Of a stretch of 64,000 nucleotides of DNA, positions 48,356-60,405 are shown piece after piece; the first letter of the stretch is position 1, and the number at the start of each line of letters is the position of its first letter. The position numbers and the translations under genes are program-made. Below the pieces are notes generated by a model. The model saw only the letters and a list, made by a program, of their open reading frames with translations. It did no database searches and was not told the origin of the DNA. The DNA is from Miscanthus floridulus (taxonomy: Eukaryota > Streptophyta > Magnoliopsida > Poales > Poaceae): positions 140,911,426-140,975,425 of the forward strand of contig NC_089585.1 of the NCBI RefSeq assembly GCF_019320115.1, given 5' to 3'.

Positions 48356-48608
48356 CTCCCTCTATCCCAATAAGATTGACGTTCTAGCATTGCAACGTTG
48401 TCCCAGTATTAATGTCGTTTTAGGTGCAGCGCGCTTATCCACCTTACTGTCCAGCTAGCCAGCTATCCTGTAGCACGCTTATCCATGCCTGGGAAGAGGA
48501 GCTCAAGAGATGAGAGAGCACTATAGAATAGGGTACGTTGGTATTTTGCCTGGTGTCTTGGTAGCTGTGTATCAACCCAAAACGTCTCTAATTCTGGCAC
48601 GGAGGGAG
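48356..48608. mobile_element. Stowaway-like MITE, 253 bp
   Basis: The ends CTCCCTCTATCCC and GGCACGGAGGGAG are inverted, flanked by TA (48,354-48,355 and 48,609-48,610). Confidence 0.82.
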
Positions 48609-48610
48609 TA

Positions 48611-49500
48611 TGTAGTTGCAGCTAGGGTGGTCCATTATTAAAAAAAAACAATTCAAATGCAACATGTGGATACACTGTATAAGTTGCGTAGTGCAATGCA
48701 ATTTTAAACTACAGATACCAAAGAGCAATTCTAACATTAGCCGTCAAAACAAGGACGTTACTTTTGATTTGAGGGCTCTTCCTACTTTTGAGGCCTTATT
48801 TTTTCGGGCTGCACGTCAACAAGAGCCCTATTCTCAATTCCCTTTATTTCCTTACACATTATATGCATATTATATATTTTTAAGAACGTAATATTATATA
48901 ATAATTTATTTAAACTATAACAATAAAGCACTATACTTACTATAACGAATATTCAAATTTAAATTCAAATACAAATTTGTTCTGAATTCAATGATAGTCG
49001 ATCATGACATATTATGCTGAGCTTCTTCAACTCTTGATTCCTCAAGGGAGACCTCAGAGAGAAGATGCACGAAGTCCAGCATTTCTTGGGTCCGAGGCTC
49101 CACCTCAGATGCAATAAGTTTGATCTAAACAAACAGAATGGTGAAGTCATAGAATTCTGCATCTACTATGAGCTAGCAAATGGCATGACGGGGATTTTCT
49201 TGATTGAATGATTCAGCGTATATATGGATGAGCCGTATGATACTCGGGTATAAAAAGACTAGAATAGCTACAGTTTTCAATGAGAAACAGACCTATTTTC
49301 TTCCAAGTGCACAAAACAATTCAGCTAACCCCCTAATAGGCCTTACAGTTGAGCAAATGCAAATCAAACTGGCCCATCAACAGGACTCTGCCAACTTGCC
49401 AAGCCTCACGCGAAGGCCGAGCAGCAGACAGGCTTCTTGACTCGTATATAGGCCTTTGGTTGGGCCGAGCCCCAGGTGGTCCGGAGCCCACAGGGACCAC
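48611..49500. other. Intergenic, nothing recognised
   Basis: AT-rich to about 48,990, then mixed. No gene was identified. Confidence 0.4.
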
Positions 49501-49509
49501 CCTGCAGCT

Positions 49510-50472
49510 GGAAAAAGTCTACATTACCTCCATCAACTTTCGCGAAAATCCGCTTTTCCTCCTGAACTCCAAAACTGGGCAAAACACATCTCTCAACTTT
49601 TAAAACCGTTCATCTTACCTCCTTGGCCCGGTTATAAGCAGTTTTGAAGGAGGTTTTGTCTTTTTCTTTTTTATTTATTTCGGCTAAATCTTTGAAAAAT
49701 CATAGTAAATCATAGAAAAATCATAAAATAGAAAAATCCAATTTTGTTGGACTCCACATGAGTAGATCTACATAGTGAACATATAATATGATATGCTTTA
49801 GCACAATTTTTTTGCTGTAGCTTTAGATCTGTGCTTTTCTGTAATTAAATGGAATAATTCATAGCTGCAGTTTCTATGGTCCAATTGTGGTGAAATTTTT
49901 ATGGTGGGCTAATTATTGTATGCTTAAACTTTAGTAAAAAATTCATACTCATTGGATCATGTATATCTTAGTTATAGATTTTATTTAGGTTTATGCTTGT
50001 TAAATATAAATAAATCTATAACTAAGTTATACATGATCCAATGAGTATGAAATTTTTACTACAATTTAAGCATACAATAATTAGCCCATCATAAAAATGT
50101 CACAACAATTGGACCATAGAAACTACGGCTATGAATTATTCCATTTAATTACAGAAAAGCATAGATCTAAAGCCAAAGCAAAAACTTTGTACTAAAGCAT
50201 ATCATATTATATGTTCACTGTGTGTATTTACTCACGTGGAGTCCAACAAAATTAGATTTTCTATTTTATGATTTTTTTGTGATTTACTATGATTTTTTAA
50301 AGATTCAGCCGAAATAAAAAAAAGACAAAACCGCCTTCAAAACCAATTATAATCGGGCCAAGAGGTAAGATAAACGGTTTTAAAAGTTGAAGGAGTTGTT
50401 TTACTCGGTTTTGAAGTTAAGGGAGGAGAAGCGGACTTTTGCGAAAGTTGAGAAGGCAATTTGGACTTTTCC
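49510..50472. mobile_element. Fold-back DNA element, 963 bp, Mutator-like by target duplication
   Basis: Almost the whole element is one inverted repeat. The left arm starts GGAAAAAGTC and contains CAACTTTCGCGAAAATCCGC, AACCGTTCATCTTACCTCC and TGGACTCCACATGAGTA. The right arm repeats these inverted and ends GACTTTTCC. The centre is near 49,990. The flanks are CCTGCAGCT (49,501-49,509) and CCTGTAGCT (50,473-50,481), a 9-bp duplication with one difference, as made by Mutator-like elements. No transposase is present, so it is non-autonomous. Confidence 0.88.
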
Positions 50473-51056
50473 CCTGTAGCTCTGGCATTGCCGCCAAGCG
50501 CTCTAGGGCTCTCTAGCGCACACGGCAGAGGCAGGAAGCCCAACTAGGCCCTACACCTTACAAAAAAGCCCATAGCCTATAATTTTGCACGGGCCGTGCA
50601 ACCAATAGAGCCTAGTAAGCTGAAACCTAATTTTGCTCAAAAAAAATTGAAACCTAATTGATAGCCCTTGCGGTTGCAGCCCTCGATCCAGACGCCAACT
50701 TCTCTTCCTTTCCACCCATCGCCGCGATGCAGCCGTAGCCACCACCGCCGTTCGCCGGCATGATGTTGTTCACACCCGAGCAACAGGCCTCCAGCGCTGC
50801 AGCGTGCAAGTCCATCTGCTCCACTTGCGGCGTCGTGGCGCCGAACCCGGCCAACACGTGCGTGCACGGAGGCCACGCCACAACGACGTGGTGCACTGCC
50901 CGGCATGCTCCTCGTACCTGAGGCCGCCACGGTCGTGGATCCGCGCCGCACCGGACTCGGCAGAGCTCATGCAGATCCTCATCCGCCGCGTCGACTGCCA
51001 CACCACCCGCCACGGGGTCCCCACTGAGCCGCCGCACTCCAACTCCAAAGGCCTCG

Positions 51057-52579
51057 CACTACTAGAGAATAGACTTTAGAACGATGTCCCAATTTAGCAT
51101 TAGCCTCGATATTTTTTGCCCCCGGAAGTCCCGATTGGTAATACCAACCGGGACTAAAGGTTCCTGCCCAACGGCTACTACGGCAGACTTTTGCTGTAGG
51201 GGACCTTTAGTCCCGGTTGGAGCTACCAACCGGAACTAAAGGTTAACTCTTACTCTCGGTTGGTCCCTTCAACCGGGAGTAAAAGTCTACTCCCGGCTGG
51301 AGGCTACGTCCGGGACTAAAAAGTGACCTTTAGTCCCGGTTGCTGTCTCCAACCGGAACTAAAACTTAAAACTATAACAGACAGTCTTTTGAGCCGGGAC
51401 TGACAGCGTGCTGTCCCGGTTGCATTTATTGCCGTGCTCTAAGCTCTAAGCTCTAAAGCTCTAAGTTTTAGTCCTGGTTGCATTTATTGCCGTGCTTTAC
51501 TTGTACTAGAAAGCTTAGAGCTTGAAACTTCAGTCGGGACTAAAGCTTAGAGCTTGAAACTCCAACCGGGACCCATATGCATGTTTCAAGCTTTTAGTCC
51601 CGGTTGTTGTGCTTGCATTTGTATGTAGGAATTGAAACTCCAACCGGGACTAAAGTAGCAATAAGAAACGAAGACGTACTTGATGGTGCTTTACTTGTAC
51701 CTGCTTGCATTTACGAGCTTTAGTCCTGGCTTGCATTTACCTGCTTGCATTTATGAGCTTTAGTCCCGGCTTGCATTTACCTGCTTGCATTTATTGCTGA
51801 CACCGAAAACGAAGACCTTTAGTCCCGGCTGGTCCGATGCAACTGAACACGACCAAATCAATTAGTCCCGGCTAGTATTATGAGCCGGGACTAAAGATAT
51901 ACCTTTAGTCCCGGCTAGTATTATCAGCCGGGACTAAATGTCTTTTAGTCCCGGGCGTTTACAGGAGCCTTGATGGGCCGGCCCAGTATGCAATATGCTG
52001 GAATTGCTGGCCAGTCCCACCTATTAGCACCACCTCGCTTGCTCAGAAGAGTGAAAGCTAACTTAAAAGCTCAGCTCTCGAACCAAGCAGCACGAACTTG
52101 AACAGGATTGTACCGCTGATCCTTGACTAAAGGTCCTTCGTACTATAGTTTATACAAAATGTTGAACATTATAAACGTACGTATATTTTAGCAGCGTAGA
52201 ATGCGTATTCAAAAACCAAAACGAATCATCAATTAAAAATAGAAAAAAAAGGAAAATAGAAATAGAAACAAAAAAAACCTGGTAGCAGCGTGAAAATAGA
52301 AAAAAAGGAAAATAGAAATAGAAACAAAAAAAAGAAAAAAACCTTTAGTCCCGGTTGGGGTTACCAACCGGGACTAAAGGGTGCGGCCACGTTTGCTCGA
52401 CTGGAGGGCCTTTAGTCCCAGTTGGTAACACCAACCGAGACTAAAGGTTTCTCTTTAGTCTCGGCTCGATGACCTGGAACTGAAGGTTCCACCTTTAGTC
52501 CCGGGATCATTGTCCCAGCGTGGTAACCGGGACTAAAGGCCGTTACCGCCTGGGACAACAAGGCCATCCTGTAGTAGTG
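51057..52579. mobile_element. Non-autonomous CACTA element, 1,523 bp, in the NMD3-like gene
   Basis: The ends CACTACTAGAGAA and TCCTGTAGTAGTG are inverted, flanked by TCG (51,054-51,056 and 52,580-52,582). Subterminal repeats of the TTTAGTCCCGGTTGG / CCAACCGGGACTAAAGG type fill both ends. The middle has TTGCATTTACCTGCTTGCATTTA-type repeats and an A-rich tandem duplication near 52,225-52,340. No transposase. Its subterminal repeats differ from those of the 9.7-kb CACTA, so it is another family. Confidence 0.93.
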
Positions 52580-53106
52580 TCGCGCTCCTCGTCCGCCTCC
52601 GCCGCGATACCACCCACGGTGTGGCGGTGGAGGAGGACCACGTCGCGGAGTTCGCCGTCCACGACCGCCTCTGTGACGCCTGCGGCATGGCCCGGGCCTA
52701 GGCCGCCAGCCCCAACCAGCAGTGGTCCGCCGTCGTTTAGGTGCGACAGCACGCGTCGCACCGCCGCACTCTCATCCACCTCGACCAGCAGATCGTCAGG
52801 CACGGCGCCGCAGACTCGGCCGTCCGTGTGGACGGCAGCTCGAGGGGGGGGGCTCGACTTCTACTTCGCGTCCCGCTCCCACGCCGCGCGCCTCGTCGAG
52901 TTCATCTCGTCCATCGCGCCCGCCCGCGTAGTCGGCATCGCGAGGCAGCTCGTCTCGCCTAACAATTTCAAGGACGCCTTCTCCGTGGAGCTCTGCGCTA
53001 TCTGCCGCGACGACCTCATCTTCCTACCCAGGGAGGCGTCCCGCGCGCTCGGTGGCCTGGGGCCGCTCGTGCTCTGCGTCAAGGTCAGCAAATCGGTATC
53101 GCTTCT

Positions 53107-53372
53107 TGTCACAGATGGACACTAAGGCGTCTTCCTAGTAGCTTGGCGTATTTTCATTGTTTGCTTTGTTACTCAGTGTCTGTCATGTGGGCCATGGGCC
53201 AGGGTCTTGTTTCCGGCATACAAATGCCTGGAGTCTGTAAGAAAACGGTATCAAAGAAAAGTGAACACGAACATGCTAAAGCAGGGGCTTACCTCGCCGG
53301 CGTTCATCCCTGATCTGTGCCATTTGTAGTGCTCACGTCGACGGCTTGACGCCGGCGGCCATGGGTGTTACA
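53107..53372 (+). repeat. 5' LTR of the Ty3/Gypsy element
   Basis: 266 bp, TG...CA. By hand count it differs from the 3' LTR at about seven substitutions, mostly transitions, plus two small insertions in the 3' LTR. Confidence 0.93.
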
Positions 53373-53373
53373 G

Positions 53374-53388
53374 TGGTATCAGAGATGG
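53374..53388 (+). other. Primer-binding site
   Basis: TGGTATCAGAGATGG, two bases after the LTR. It matches the start of the usual plant initiator-tRNA-Met binding site. Confidence 0.85.
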
Positions 53389-54132
53389 TTTATCCTCGGC
53401 CTCCGTTCTCGATTCCGCTCGGCTTCGATCTTCGATTCATAATTCCGGTCGGTGGGTTGATCTCCACCCTGCATCCTTGTGGTGTGGGCGAGAGGTCCCA
53501 TAAATCCCTCCTTTGGTTGAATCGGGTCAGCTAGCGGCGTCGAGTTCGTTTAATCCGAGATCCACAAATTTCCCATCCACCCACCCCACCTCCTCTATAG
53601 ATACCTGGATCCATCGCAGTTCCTTCCCTCCATCTGTGTGGTGGCACTGCAACGGGTTTCTCTTCATCAACAATCGACTGCGCGCGGGCGCCATCACCAC
53701 CAGCTCGTCGGTGGTTCCATCCTCTATGGCACAATTCTCGACTGGGGGACTACATCAACAAATTTAGTTCGGTGGCGTGAACTCTTTGTGAGAATTTCTC
53801 CAACTTCTATCTCGATTTCCTTCTAGCACGCTTGAATCAGTGGTGAGGGTTGCGAGGCGCTTGTTCTCATGTAAAATTTCATAGCCAACTGGTTCAATTG
53901 CAGTGTGGCGACATTCGGAGGGGAAGTGTCCATCGACTTGGGTTGCGAGACACCTGTTTCCATGTAAAATTCCTTAGTCGAGCCTCACTTCCAGGCGGCG
54001 GTGATTAGTTGTGGTGTGGAGCAGTCAATAGGGAAGGTGTGAACCAAACCTGTTGTTTCACTAGTTTCAGTCACGGCTCTATCTAAGCCTTCCAATCCCA
54101 AACCATCAAAGCAGACCCAAATTCTATTGGAT

Positions 54133-57100
54133 CAGATGACTAAGAGCGCTGATGATGACTAGTCCAAGTGGGACCAGGTGATGGATCATTTCGATCTCTT
54201 GTTCAATCGTATGACGGATATGGGTATTGTCCAGCAAGAGATGAAAACTCAAATTGAGTTAAACAACACAAAGGTTGATAAGTGTTCTGCAGATCAACAG
54301 TTCATTGCTCAGCAAGTTAGAGCTAATGGCCAGGTAGTAGCTCAACTGACCCTACAACAGTTTGAGGAGGAGAACAGATCTATCAGTCATGGTTCCTCGT
54401 CCCTGGTGTACGATGATGAAGAAGAGCATTTCCAGAACATGTTTGCCAAGGACAAGAGCATTAAGAAACCTGAGCAGTCCAAGTATCACAGGTCCAAACT
54501 GGAGCAGGACAAGGGAGAAGGGGTACCTCATCATGCTCTGCCTAAAATGTTTTTTCCCAAGTTTGATGGCCTTCATCCCAAAATCTGGATTGACAATTGC
54601 TGCAATTACTTCTCTATTTATAATGTGCCTGAGAGACTTTGGGTGTCTTCTGCCACCATGCATCTAAAGGGCAATGCTGCCAAGTGGTACTAGGCCTATA
54701 AACAGACACATACTAAGATCTCTTGGGTCACCTTTTGCTTGGCTATGGAACAGCAATTTGGAGCTGATGATTATAGAAATGCCTTCACTGAGTTGATTGA
54801 TCTCAAGCAGTCAGGCACTGTGGAAGACTATACTACTAAGTTTGAGCAATTGCAGTTTGATATCACTATGCATAGCTGTCATTATGATGACCTTTTCTTC
54901 ACCTCCCATTATGTAAGTGGTCTCAAAGATGAAATTAGGGCAGTGGTTGAGCCTCAGGTACCAACAACTATACACAGAGCTGCTATTATAGCCAGAATTC
55001 AGCAAAAGGTGCTTGATAGAGGGGAAAACAAGTACTAGAAGGCTCCTATTCTTCCCAAGCCAACCTCACAACACAGAACTGAGATCAAGCCAAACCCAGT
55101 TTCTGGTACTCTATGGAGGGATAGGCAGCTGAGGGACTACAGGAAGGCCAATGGGTTGTGCTACACCTATGGGAACAAATTTGAACCAGGACATATTGAG
55201 GTCTGCCCCAAGAGAACCAAACCACACAGCAATGCTCTGGTGGTCAATGACTTGGATAGAGAACTCAGTGATGATGTTCTCAATCAACTAGCTATCGAGG
55301 ATGCTTTACCAGACCAGTTCTGTCAATTGTCCCTCAATGCATTGACCAACAGTGATACAAGCAACAGTATTAAACTGAAAACCAGGGTCAAGAATAAGAT
55401 TATGCTTACTTTATTGGACAGTGGCAGTTCTCATAGCTTTGTAAGTGCCCACTTCACCCAACTAGTTGGCCTGCCAACTGTGCCGATGTCCCCTCGCAAA
55501 GTAAAACTTGCAAATGGTGAGTGGATAGTGGCTGACAAAATGGTCAAGCAATTGCAATGGTATTGTCAGGGTCATACACTAGTTGCTGATATGATAGTAC
55601 TGGATATGCACCCCTATAACGCTATCCTAGGTTTTGATTGGTTGCAACGCCACAGTCCAATGCAGTGTGATTAGCAACTTAAAACTCTTGAATTCAAGGT
55701 GAATGGCCGGCCAGTGAAATTGCAGGGCATCAATCCACCACCTCTGCAGCTGACAGCCATCTCTGCAACTAAAGTCTATAATTCCATCAAAGGCAATGAT
55801 GTTTGGGCCTTTGTATTAGTGGACCAACTCCCACAAGACCACCCCAGCCTACCAATTCCACTATCATTCCATCACCTATACAACATGTGTTGACACGGTA
55901 TGATGATGTTTTTTCTGATCCACAGACCTTACCACCACAAAGGACTTATGATCACTCCATTCCTTTGCTTCCTGGTTCCATTCCTGTAAACTCAAAACCC
56001 TATCATTACTCTCCCCACCATAAATCAGAGATTGAAAGGCAAGTTCAACAGTTACTTCAAGCTAGATTAATTTGCCACAGCCACAGTCCATTTGCTTCTC
56101 TAGTCCTACTTGTCAAGAAGAAAGATGGAACATGGAGGTTTTGTGTAGATTACAGGAAACTCAATGCCCTCACTATAAAGAATAGATTTCCAATACCTAT
56201 AATTGAGGAGATATTGGATGAGTTGGCTGGTTCCAAATTCTTCACAAAATTGGATATGAGGTCTGGTTACCATCAGGTTAGAATGCTTCTAGAGGATGAA
56301 CGCAAGACATCATTTAAGACACATCACGGCCACTACCAGTTTAAGGTGATGCCTTTTGGACTCACTAATACACCAGCCACTTTCCAGTGTATCATGAATC
56401 AAATACTTCAGCCTTTCCTCAGAAAATTTGTGTTGGTCTTTCTAGATGATATATTGATCTATAGCAACACTTTAGAAGATCATGCTAATCATCTTGAGCA
56501 AGTGTTGACCACCCTTAGACAGCATCAGTTGTACTTGAAATCTTCTAAATGTACTTTTGCTCAAGATAGTCTGGAATATTTGGGTCACATAATCTCTTGT
56601 CAAGGTGTGGCCACTGATAAAAACAAGATGATTGCTATGCTACATTGGCCAGTACCTACTACAGTCACTGAGCTGAGAGCTTTTCTGGGATTCACTAGAT
56701 ATTATAGGAGGTTTGTTAAACATTATGGACTACTTACTAAGCCTCTTACTCAGTTGCTCAAATATAAGCAGTTTGCCTGGTCTGAAATAGCTTAGCAGGC
56801 CTTTGATGAGGTCAAAGTAACCATGACCAGAACCCCTGTATTGGGTCTTCCAGATTTCACTCAGCCATTTACTATAGAAACTGATGCTTGCAATGATGGT
56901 ATTGGAGCTGTTTTGATGCAGCAGGGAAAACCCATTGCTTATCTTAGTAAGGCTCTTAGGGAGAAGCACAAATCACTTTCCATTTATGAGAAGGAGTTCT
57001 TGGCCTTCATTATGGCAGTTCAGAAATGGAGACCATACTTACAAAGACAAGAATTCACAATTCTCACAGACCACAAGTCTTTAAGCTTTCTCAATGAACA

Positions 57101-58740
57101 GAACCTACATTCTGAACTGCAGAGAAAAGCTATGACTAGGCTCATGGGTCTCCACTTTAAGATTGTGTATAAGAAAGGCAAAGAAAATGTAGCTGCAGAT
57201 GCTTTATCCAGGGTAGCTCACCTCATGGCTATTCAAGAAGTCTCTACTGTTCAGCCAGTTTGGATTCAAGAGGTCTTGAATTCCTACATCACATATCCCA
57301 AAGCTCAGCTGTTGTTGAAGCAATTAGCTGTGTCCAGTCCTGATGCTAATGGTTTCAGTCTTGAGCAGGGTCTCATCAGACACCATGGAAACATTTGGAT
57401 TGGCCAAAATTCATCTTTACAAACGAAGCTCATTGCTGCTTTTCATTCAAGTCCTTTGGGAGGCCATTCAGGTATTACTCCTACCTATTATAAACTAAGG
57501 AAGCATTTTGCTTGGAAGGGTATGCGGCAGGATGTCGACAGCTATATCAAGCAATGTTCAGTCTGTCAGCATGCTAAACATTCATTACAACATCCAGCTG
57601 GCCTGTTGCAACCTTTGCCTGTGCCTGAAAGAGTTTGGAGAGATGTTTCTATGGACTTCATAGAAGGTTTACCCAAATCTGATGGGTACAGTGTCATTTT
57701 AGTAGTTGTGGACAGGCTGACTAAGTATGCCCATTTTATTCCAGTCAAGCACCCTTACACTGCCAGCACTATTGCTCAGGCATTCCTGGATAATGTGGTG
57801 AAGCTGCATGGCTTACCGAATTCGATTGTCAGTGACCGAGACACAGTGTTTGTCAGTCACTTCTGGACACAACTGTTTAAGTTGTACAAGGTCAACTTAG
57901 CCTTGAGCACAGCCTACCACCCTCAAACGGATGGACAGACTGAGAGAGTAAATCAATGTTTGGAAATGTTTCTTCGATGTTCGGTGCAAGACTCTCCCAA
58001 GGCCTAGACATCTTGGCTGTCCCTAGCTGAATTGTGGTATAACTTCTCCTATCACAGTTCACTAGGTTGCTCCCCTTTTAAGGCTCTTTATGGGTATGAA
58101 CCAAATGTAGGTGCAATACCTCAGCTACTAGAAAATATTTGCTCATCAGTGGCTGAGGTCACTCAGAACAAGGAACTTAATTTGCAATCCATCAAACAAA
58201 ATATGGCAAGAGCTTAGAATAGGATGAAGTTGCTGGCTGACAGAAAACGCACTGACTGTCATTTCACTGTTGGTGATCAGGTATTGTTGAAATTACAGCC
58301 CTACACTCAATCTACAGTGGCCAACCACCCCTTTCCCAAGCTAGCATACAAGTATTTTGGTCCTTATACAGTGCTGGAACGCGTGGGTTCAGTTGCCTAT
58401 AACAATCTTATCGGAGGGCCATATGATTCATCCAGTCTTCCACATATCCCAGCTAAAGCCCTTTGTGCCTGACTGCACTCCGGTGTTTGATAAACTACCA
58501 GTTACTACATACTTGTCAGCTGCAGCAGCTGTGCCGGACCAGATCATTGACAAGCATCTGGTCAAAAAAGGAAACACAGCCATTCCTCAGGTCAAGGTTC
58601 TCTGGACTGGTCTGCATCCATCCACCGCAACATGGGAGGATTATCATGTTTTGCGGCAACGATTTTCTGATGCTCCAGCTTGGGGACAAGCTCCATCTTT
58701 GGCGGGGGGAAGTGTCACAGATGACACAACAGGACACTAA
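54133..58740 (+). pseudogene. Ty3/Gypsy gag-pol remnant
   Basis: Gag lies at about 54,133-55,250 and ends in a damaged zinc knuckle (CYTYGNKFEPGH, second Cys lost). The protease has LLDSGSSHSF near 55,420. The reverse transcriptase covers about 55,990-56,700 with KLDMRSGYHQVRM and the active-site FLDDILIYS. RNase H has ETDACNDGIGAVLMQ and TDHKSLSFL. Integrase has the HHCC zinc finger (CSVCQHAKH), MDFIEGLP, VSDRDTVF and TDGQTERVN. A chromodomain-like ATWEDY tail follows. Stops at 54157, 54691, 55036, 55672, 56793, 58005 and 58215 are all TAG in the frame of the flanking homology. Frame changes occur at about 55,800-55,890 and near 58,400. Confidence 0.9.
58701..58712 (+). other. Polypurine tract
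   Basis: GGCGGGGGGAAG immediately before the 3' LTR; the expected plus-strand priming site. Confidence 0.8.
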
Positions 58741-58993
58741 GGCGTCTTCCTAGTAGCTTGGCGTATTTTCATTGTTTGCTTTGTTACTCAGTGTCTGTCA
58801 TGTGGGCCATGGGCCAGGGTCTTGTTTCTGGCATACAAATGCCTGGAGTCTGTAAGAAAACGGTATCGAAGAAAAGTGAACACGAACACGAACACGCTAA
58901 GGCAGGGGCTTACCTCGTCGGCGTTCATCCCTGATCTGTGCCATTTGTAGTGCTCACGTCGACGGCTTGACGCCGGCGGCCACCGGTGTTACA
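58713..58993 (+). repeat. 3' LTR of the Ty3/Gypsy element
   Basis: 281 bp. Longer than the 5' LTR by an ACACAACAGG-type insertion near its start and an extra CGAACA unit in the middle. Confidence 0.93.
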
Positions 58994-59521
58994 CTTCTCG
59001 ACACCAACAGCATGCGCCTCGTTGCCATGAGCATCGCGGAGTACGACCGGTACAGGTTCGAGCCCCTGCTCAGCAGCCGCCGGCTCGTGGAGTACGTCGT
59101 GCTCGACGTGGAGCTGGATCTGCGCCATCACGGCGTCTTCGTCCCGTACCCGACTGCATGGGTGCAGATCGCCCGCGCGTCGGACTTGGGCAAGAACGAC
59201 ACCATCTTCACCGTGAAGACGCATATCGGCTGGCGGCTGAACCCTGGGGACCATGTGCTAGGGTACGACCTCTGCAACGTCAACTCTTGTAACAACCACG
59301 ACCTGGAGAGCTATGGGCAGCGGCACGAGTTACCTGACGCGGTGCTTGTCAAGAAGAGGTATAAAAGGAGCGCGGGTAAGATGATGCAGGAGCAGGACGG
59401 CAGCGGCAGCGAGCGAGGCTGCGCTGAGATTGAAGAACTTGCCATGGGTATTGGATGCATTGAGCTGAATCCGTCCGACGACAAGGAGCTCGATGAACTG
59501 CTCGAGGACCTCTCCATTTGA

Positions 59522-60030
59522 TCGGCTGTAAGTTGCATTGCATAGAAATAATATATATGGCAGTATGCGTGCTCTGACTGTACGTGTTTCTGATCTGCAT
59601 GTGTCGTTTGAATGCTTTATCCAAATTGACGGGAATTCGCTAGCATCGCTTTCTCATAATTAAATTTGGTGATCTTCATCGAGTATAGAGTGATATGGTT
59701 ATTACTCTCTGATTGTACACATTATCCGAGGTGTCGACGCATTTTTTTGGGTTGAAAGCAAGCAAATTTAGTGGATCAGTTCCCATTCAACTGATCCACG
59801 CCTTGACCTGGCCTCTGATCCATCACACAAGGAGACAGGATTATTATTATTATTCGAACAAAAACCACGGTCCTCCCATGTCACCACACACGAGACAGTA
59901 CTCTCTCTTAGGAGTTAGGACTCAGGCGTGTAATGGGACTGGATAGGACTTACGAGTGTAATCGGACTGGATACATACGGATACATACGGATGCTGCTGG
60001 TATCTTATAATGCTCTTGAGGCCGTCCCTA
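59522..60030. other. 3' flank of the NMD3-like copy, nothing else recognised
   Basis: A tandem GGATACATAC repeat lies near 59,968-59,990. No gene. Confidence 0.4.
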
Positions 60031-60074
60031 TGTTCGGACGCTCCTTGCCGGCCTGTGGACCAGTAAGGCGTTTT

Positions 60075-60405
60075 AGACTTACGTTTCAAGTGTTTCATCT
60101 ATGTTATATATGTTACAATGATAATATACACATGTTGCAAGTCTATGTTTCAAGTATTTTAGATGTTTAAGACGTATGTTTCAATTGTTTCATCAACATA
60201 TTGGATATGTTAATATGACTATACACACATGTTTCAAACATATGTTTGAAGTGTTTCAGATGTTTCATACTTTTGCAAGTGTTTTATCTGGATGTTACAA
60301 AAGTTGATCTTGATATTGCATATGTTGCTATGGCTATACACGCATGTTAAGTGTCTCATCTGGATGTTTCAAAAGTAGATCTGGTGTTGCACATGTTGCA
60401 ATGGT
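60075..60405 (+). repeat. TGTTTCA-rich diverged repeat array
   Basis: Repeated units of the form GTTTCAAGTGTTTCATCT, with ATGTTGCAA and TGGCTATACAC-type spacers. It is followed by a GC-rich segment to about 60,703 ending GGGCGCTAGCCC. The array at 62,105-62,515 is the same sequence type in the opposite orientation. Confidence 0.75.

Larger units (their letters stand above)
53107..58993 (+). mobile_element. Ty3/Gypsy LTR retrotransposon (chromovirus-like), 5,887 bp
   Basis: Flanked by CTTCT (53,102-53,106 and 58,994-58,998). LTRs lie at 53,107-53,372 and 58,713-58,993, both TGTCACAGATG...GTGTTACA. A primer-binding site TGGTATCAGAG follows the left LTR, and a polypurine tract precedes the right one. 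Domain order is gag, protease, reverse transcriptase, RNase H, integrase, chromodomain-like end, so it is Ty3/Gypsy. Short LTRs and total size suggest the Reina-type chromoviruses; that placing is inference. The polyprotein has seven TAG stops and two frameshifts, so it is not autonomous now. Confidence 0.95.
50760..59521 (+). pseudogene. NMD3-like (60S ribosome export adaptor) pseudogene, split by two transposons
   Basis: NMD3 escorts the 60S subunit out of the nucleus through CRM1. Coding blocks: 50760-51056 (MMLFTPEQQ, a Cys motif CSTCGVVAPNPANTC, then VHCPACSSYLRPPRSWIRAA), 52583-53106 (EFAVHDRLCDAC, DFYFASRSHAARLVEFISS, CRDDLIFLPREASRALGG) and 58994-59521 (RLVEYVVLDVE, SDLGKNDTIFTVKTHIG, ELPDAVLVKKRY, ending LEDLSI). 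Breaks: a frameshift near 50,860-50,900, a CACTA after 51,056, TAG stops at 52,699 and 52,738, a 9-G tract with a frame change at 52,844-52,852, and an LTR retrotransposon after 53,106. Removing both transposons and one copy of each target duplication rejoins the reading frame at both sites. It has no introns of its own, like several grass NMD3-like copies. The C-terminus is shorter than usual. Confidence 0.9.

Noticed and set aside
54157..58217. Programmed amber readthrough as the preferred explanation of the TAG stops
   Set aside because: Seven sites spread over every domain, two frameshifts and a damaged zinc knuckle fit decay better; kept only as a minor alternative.
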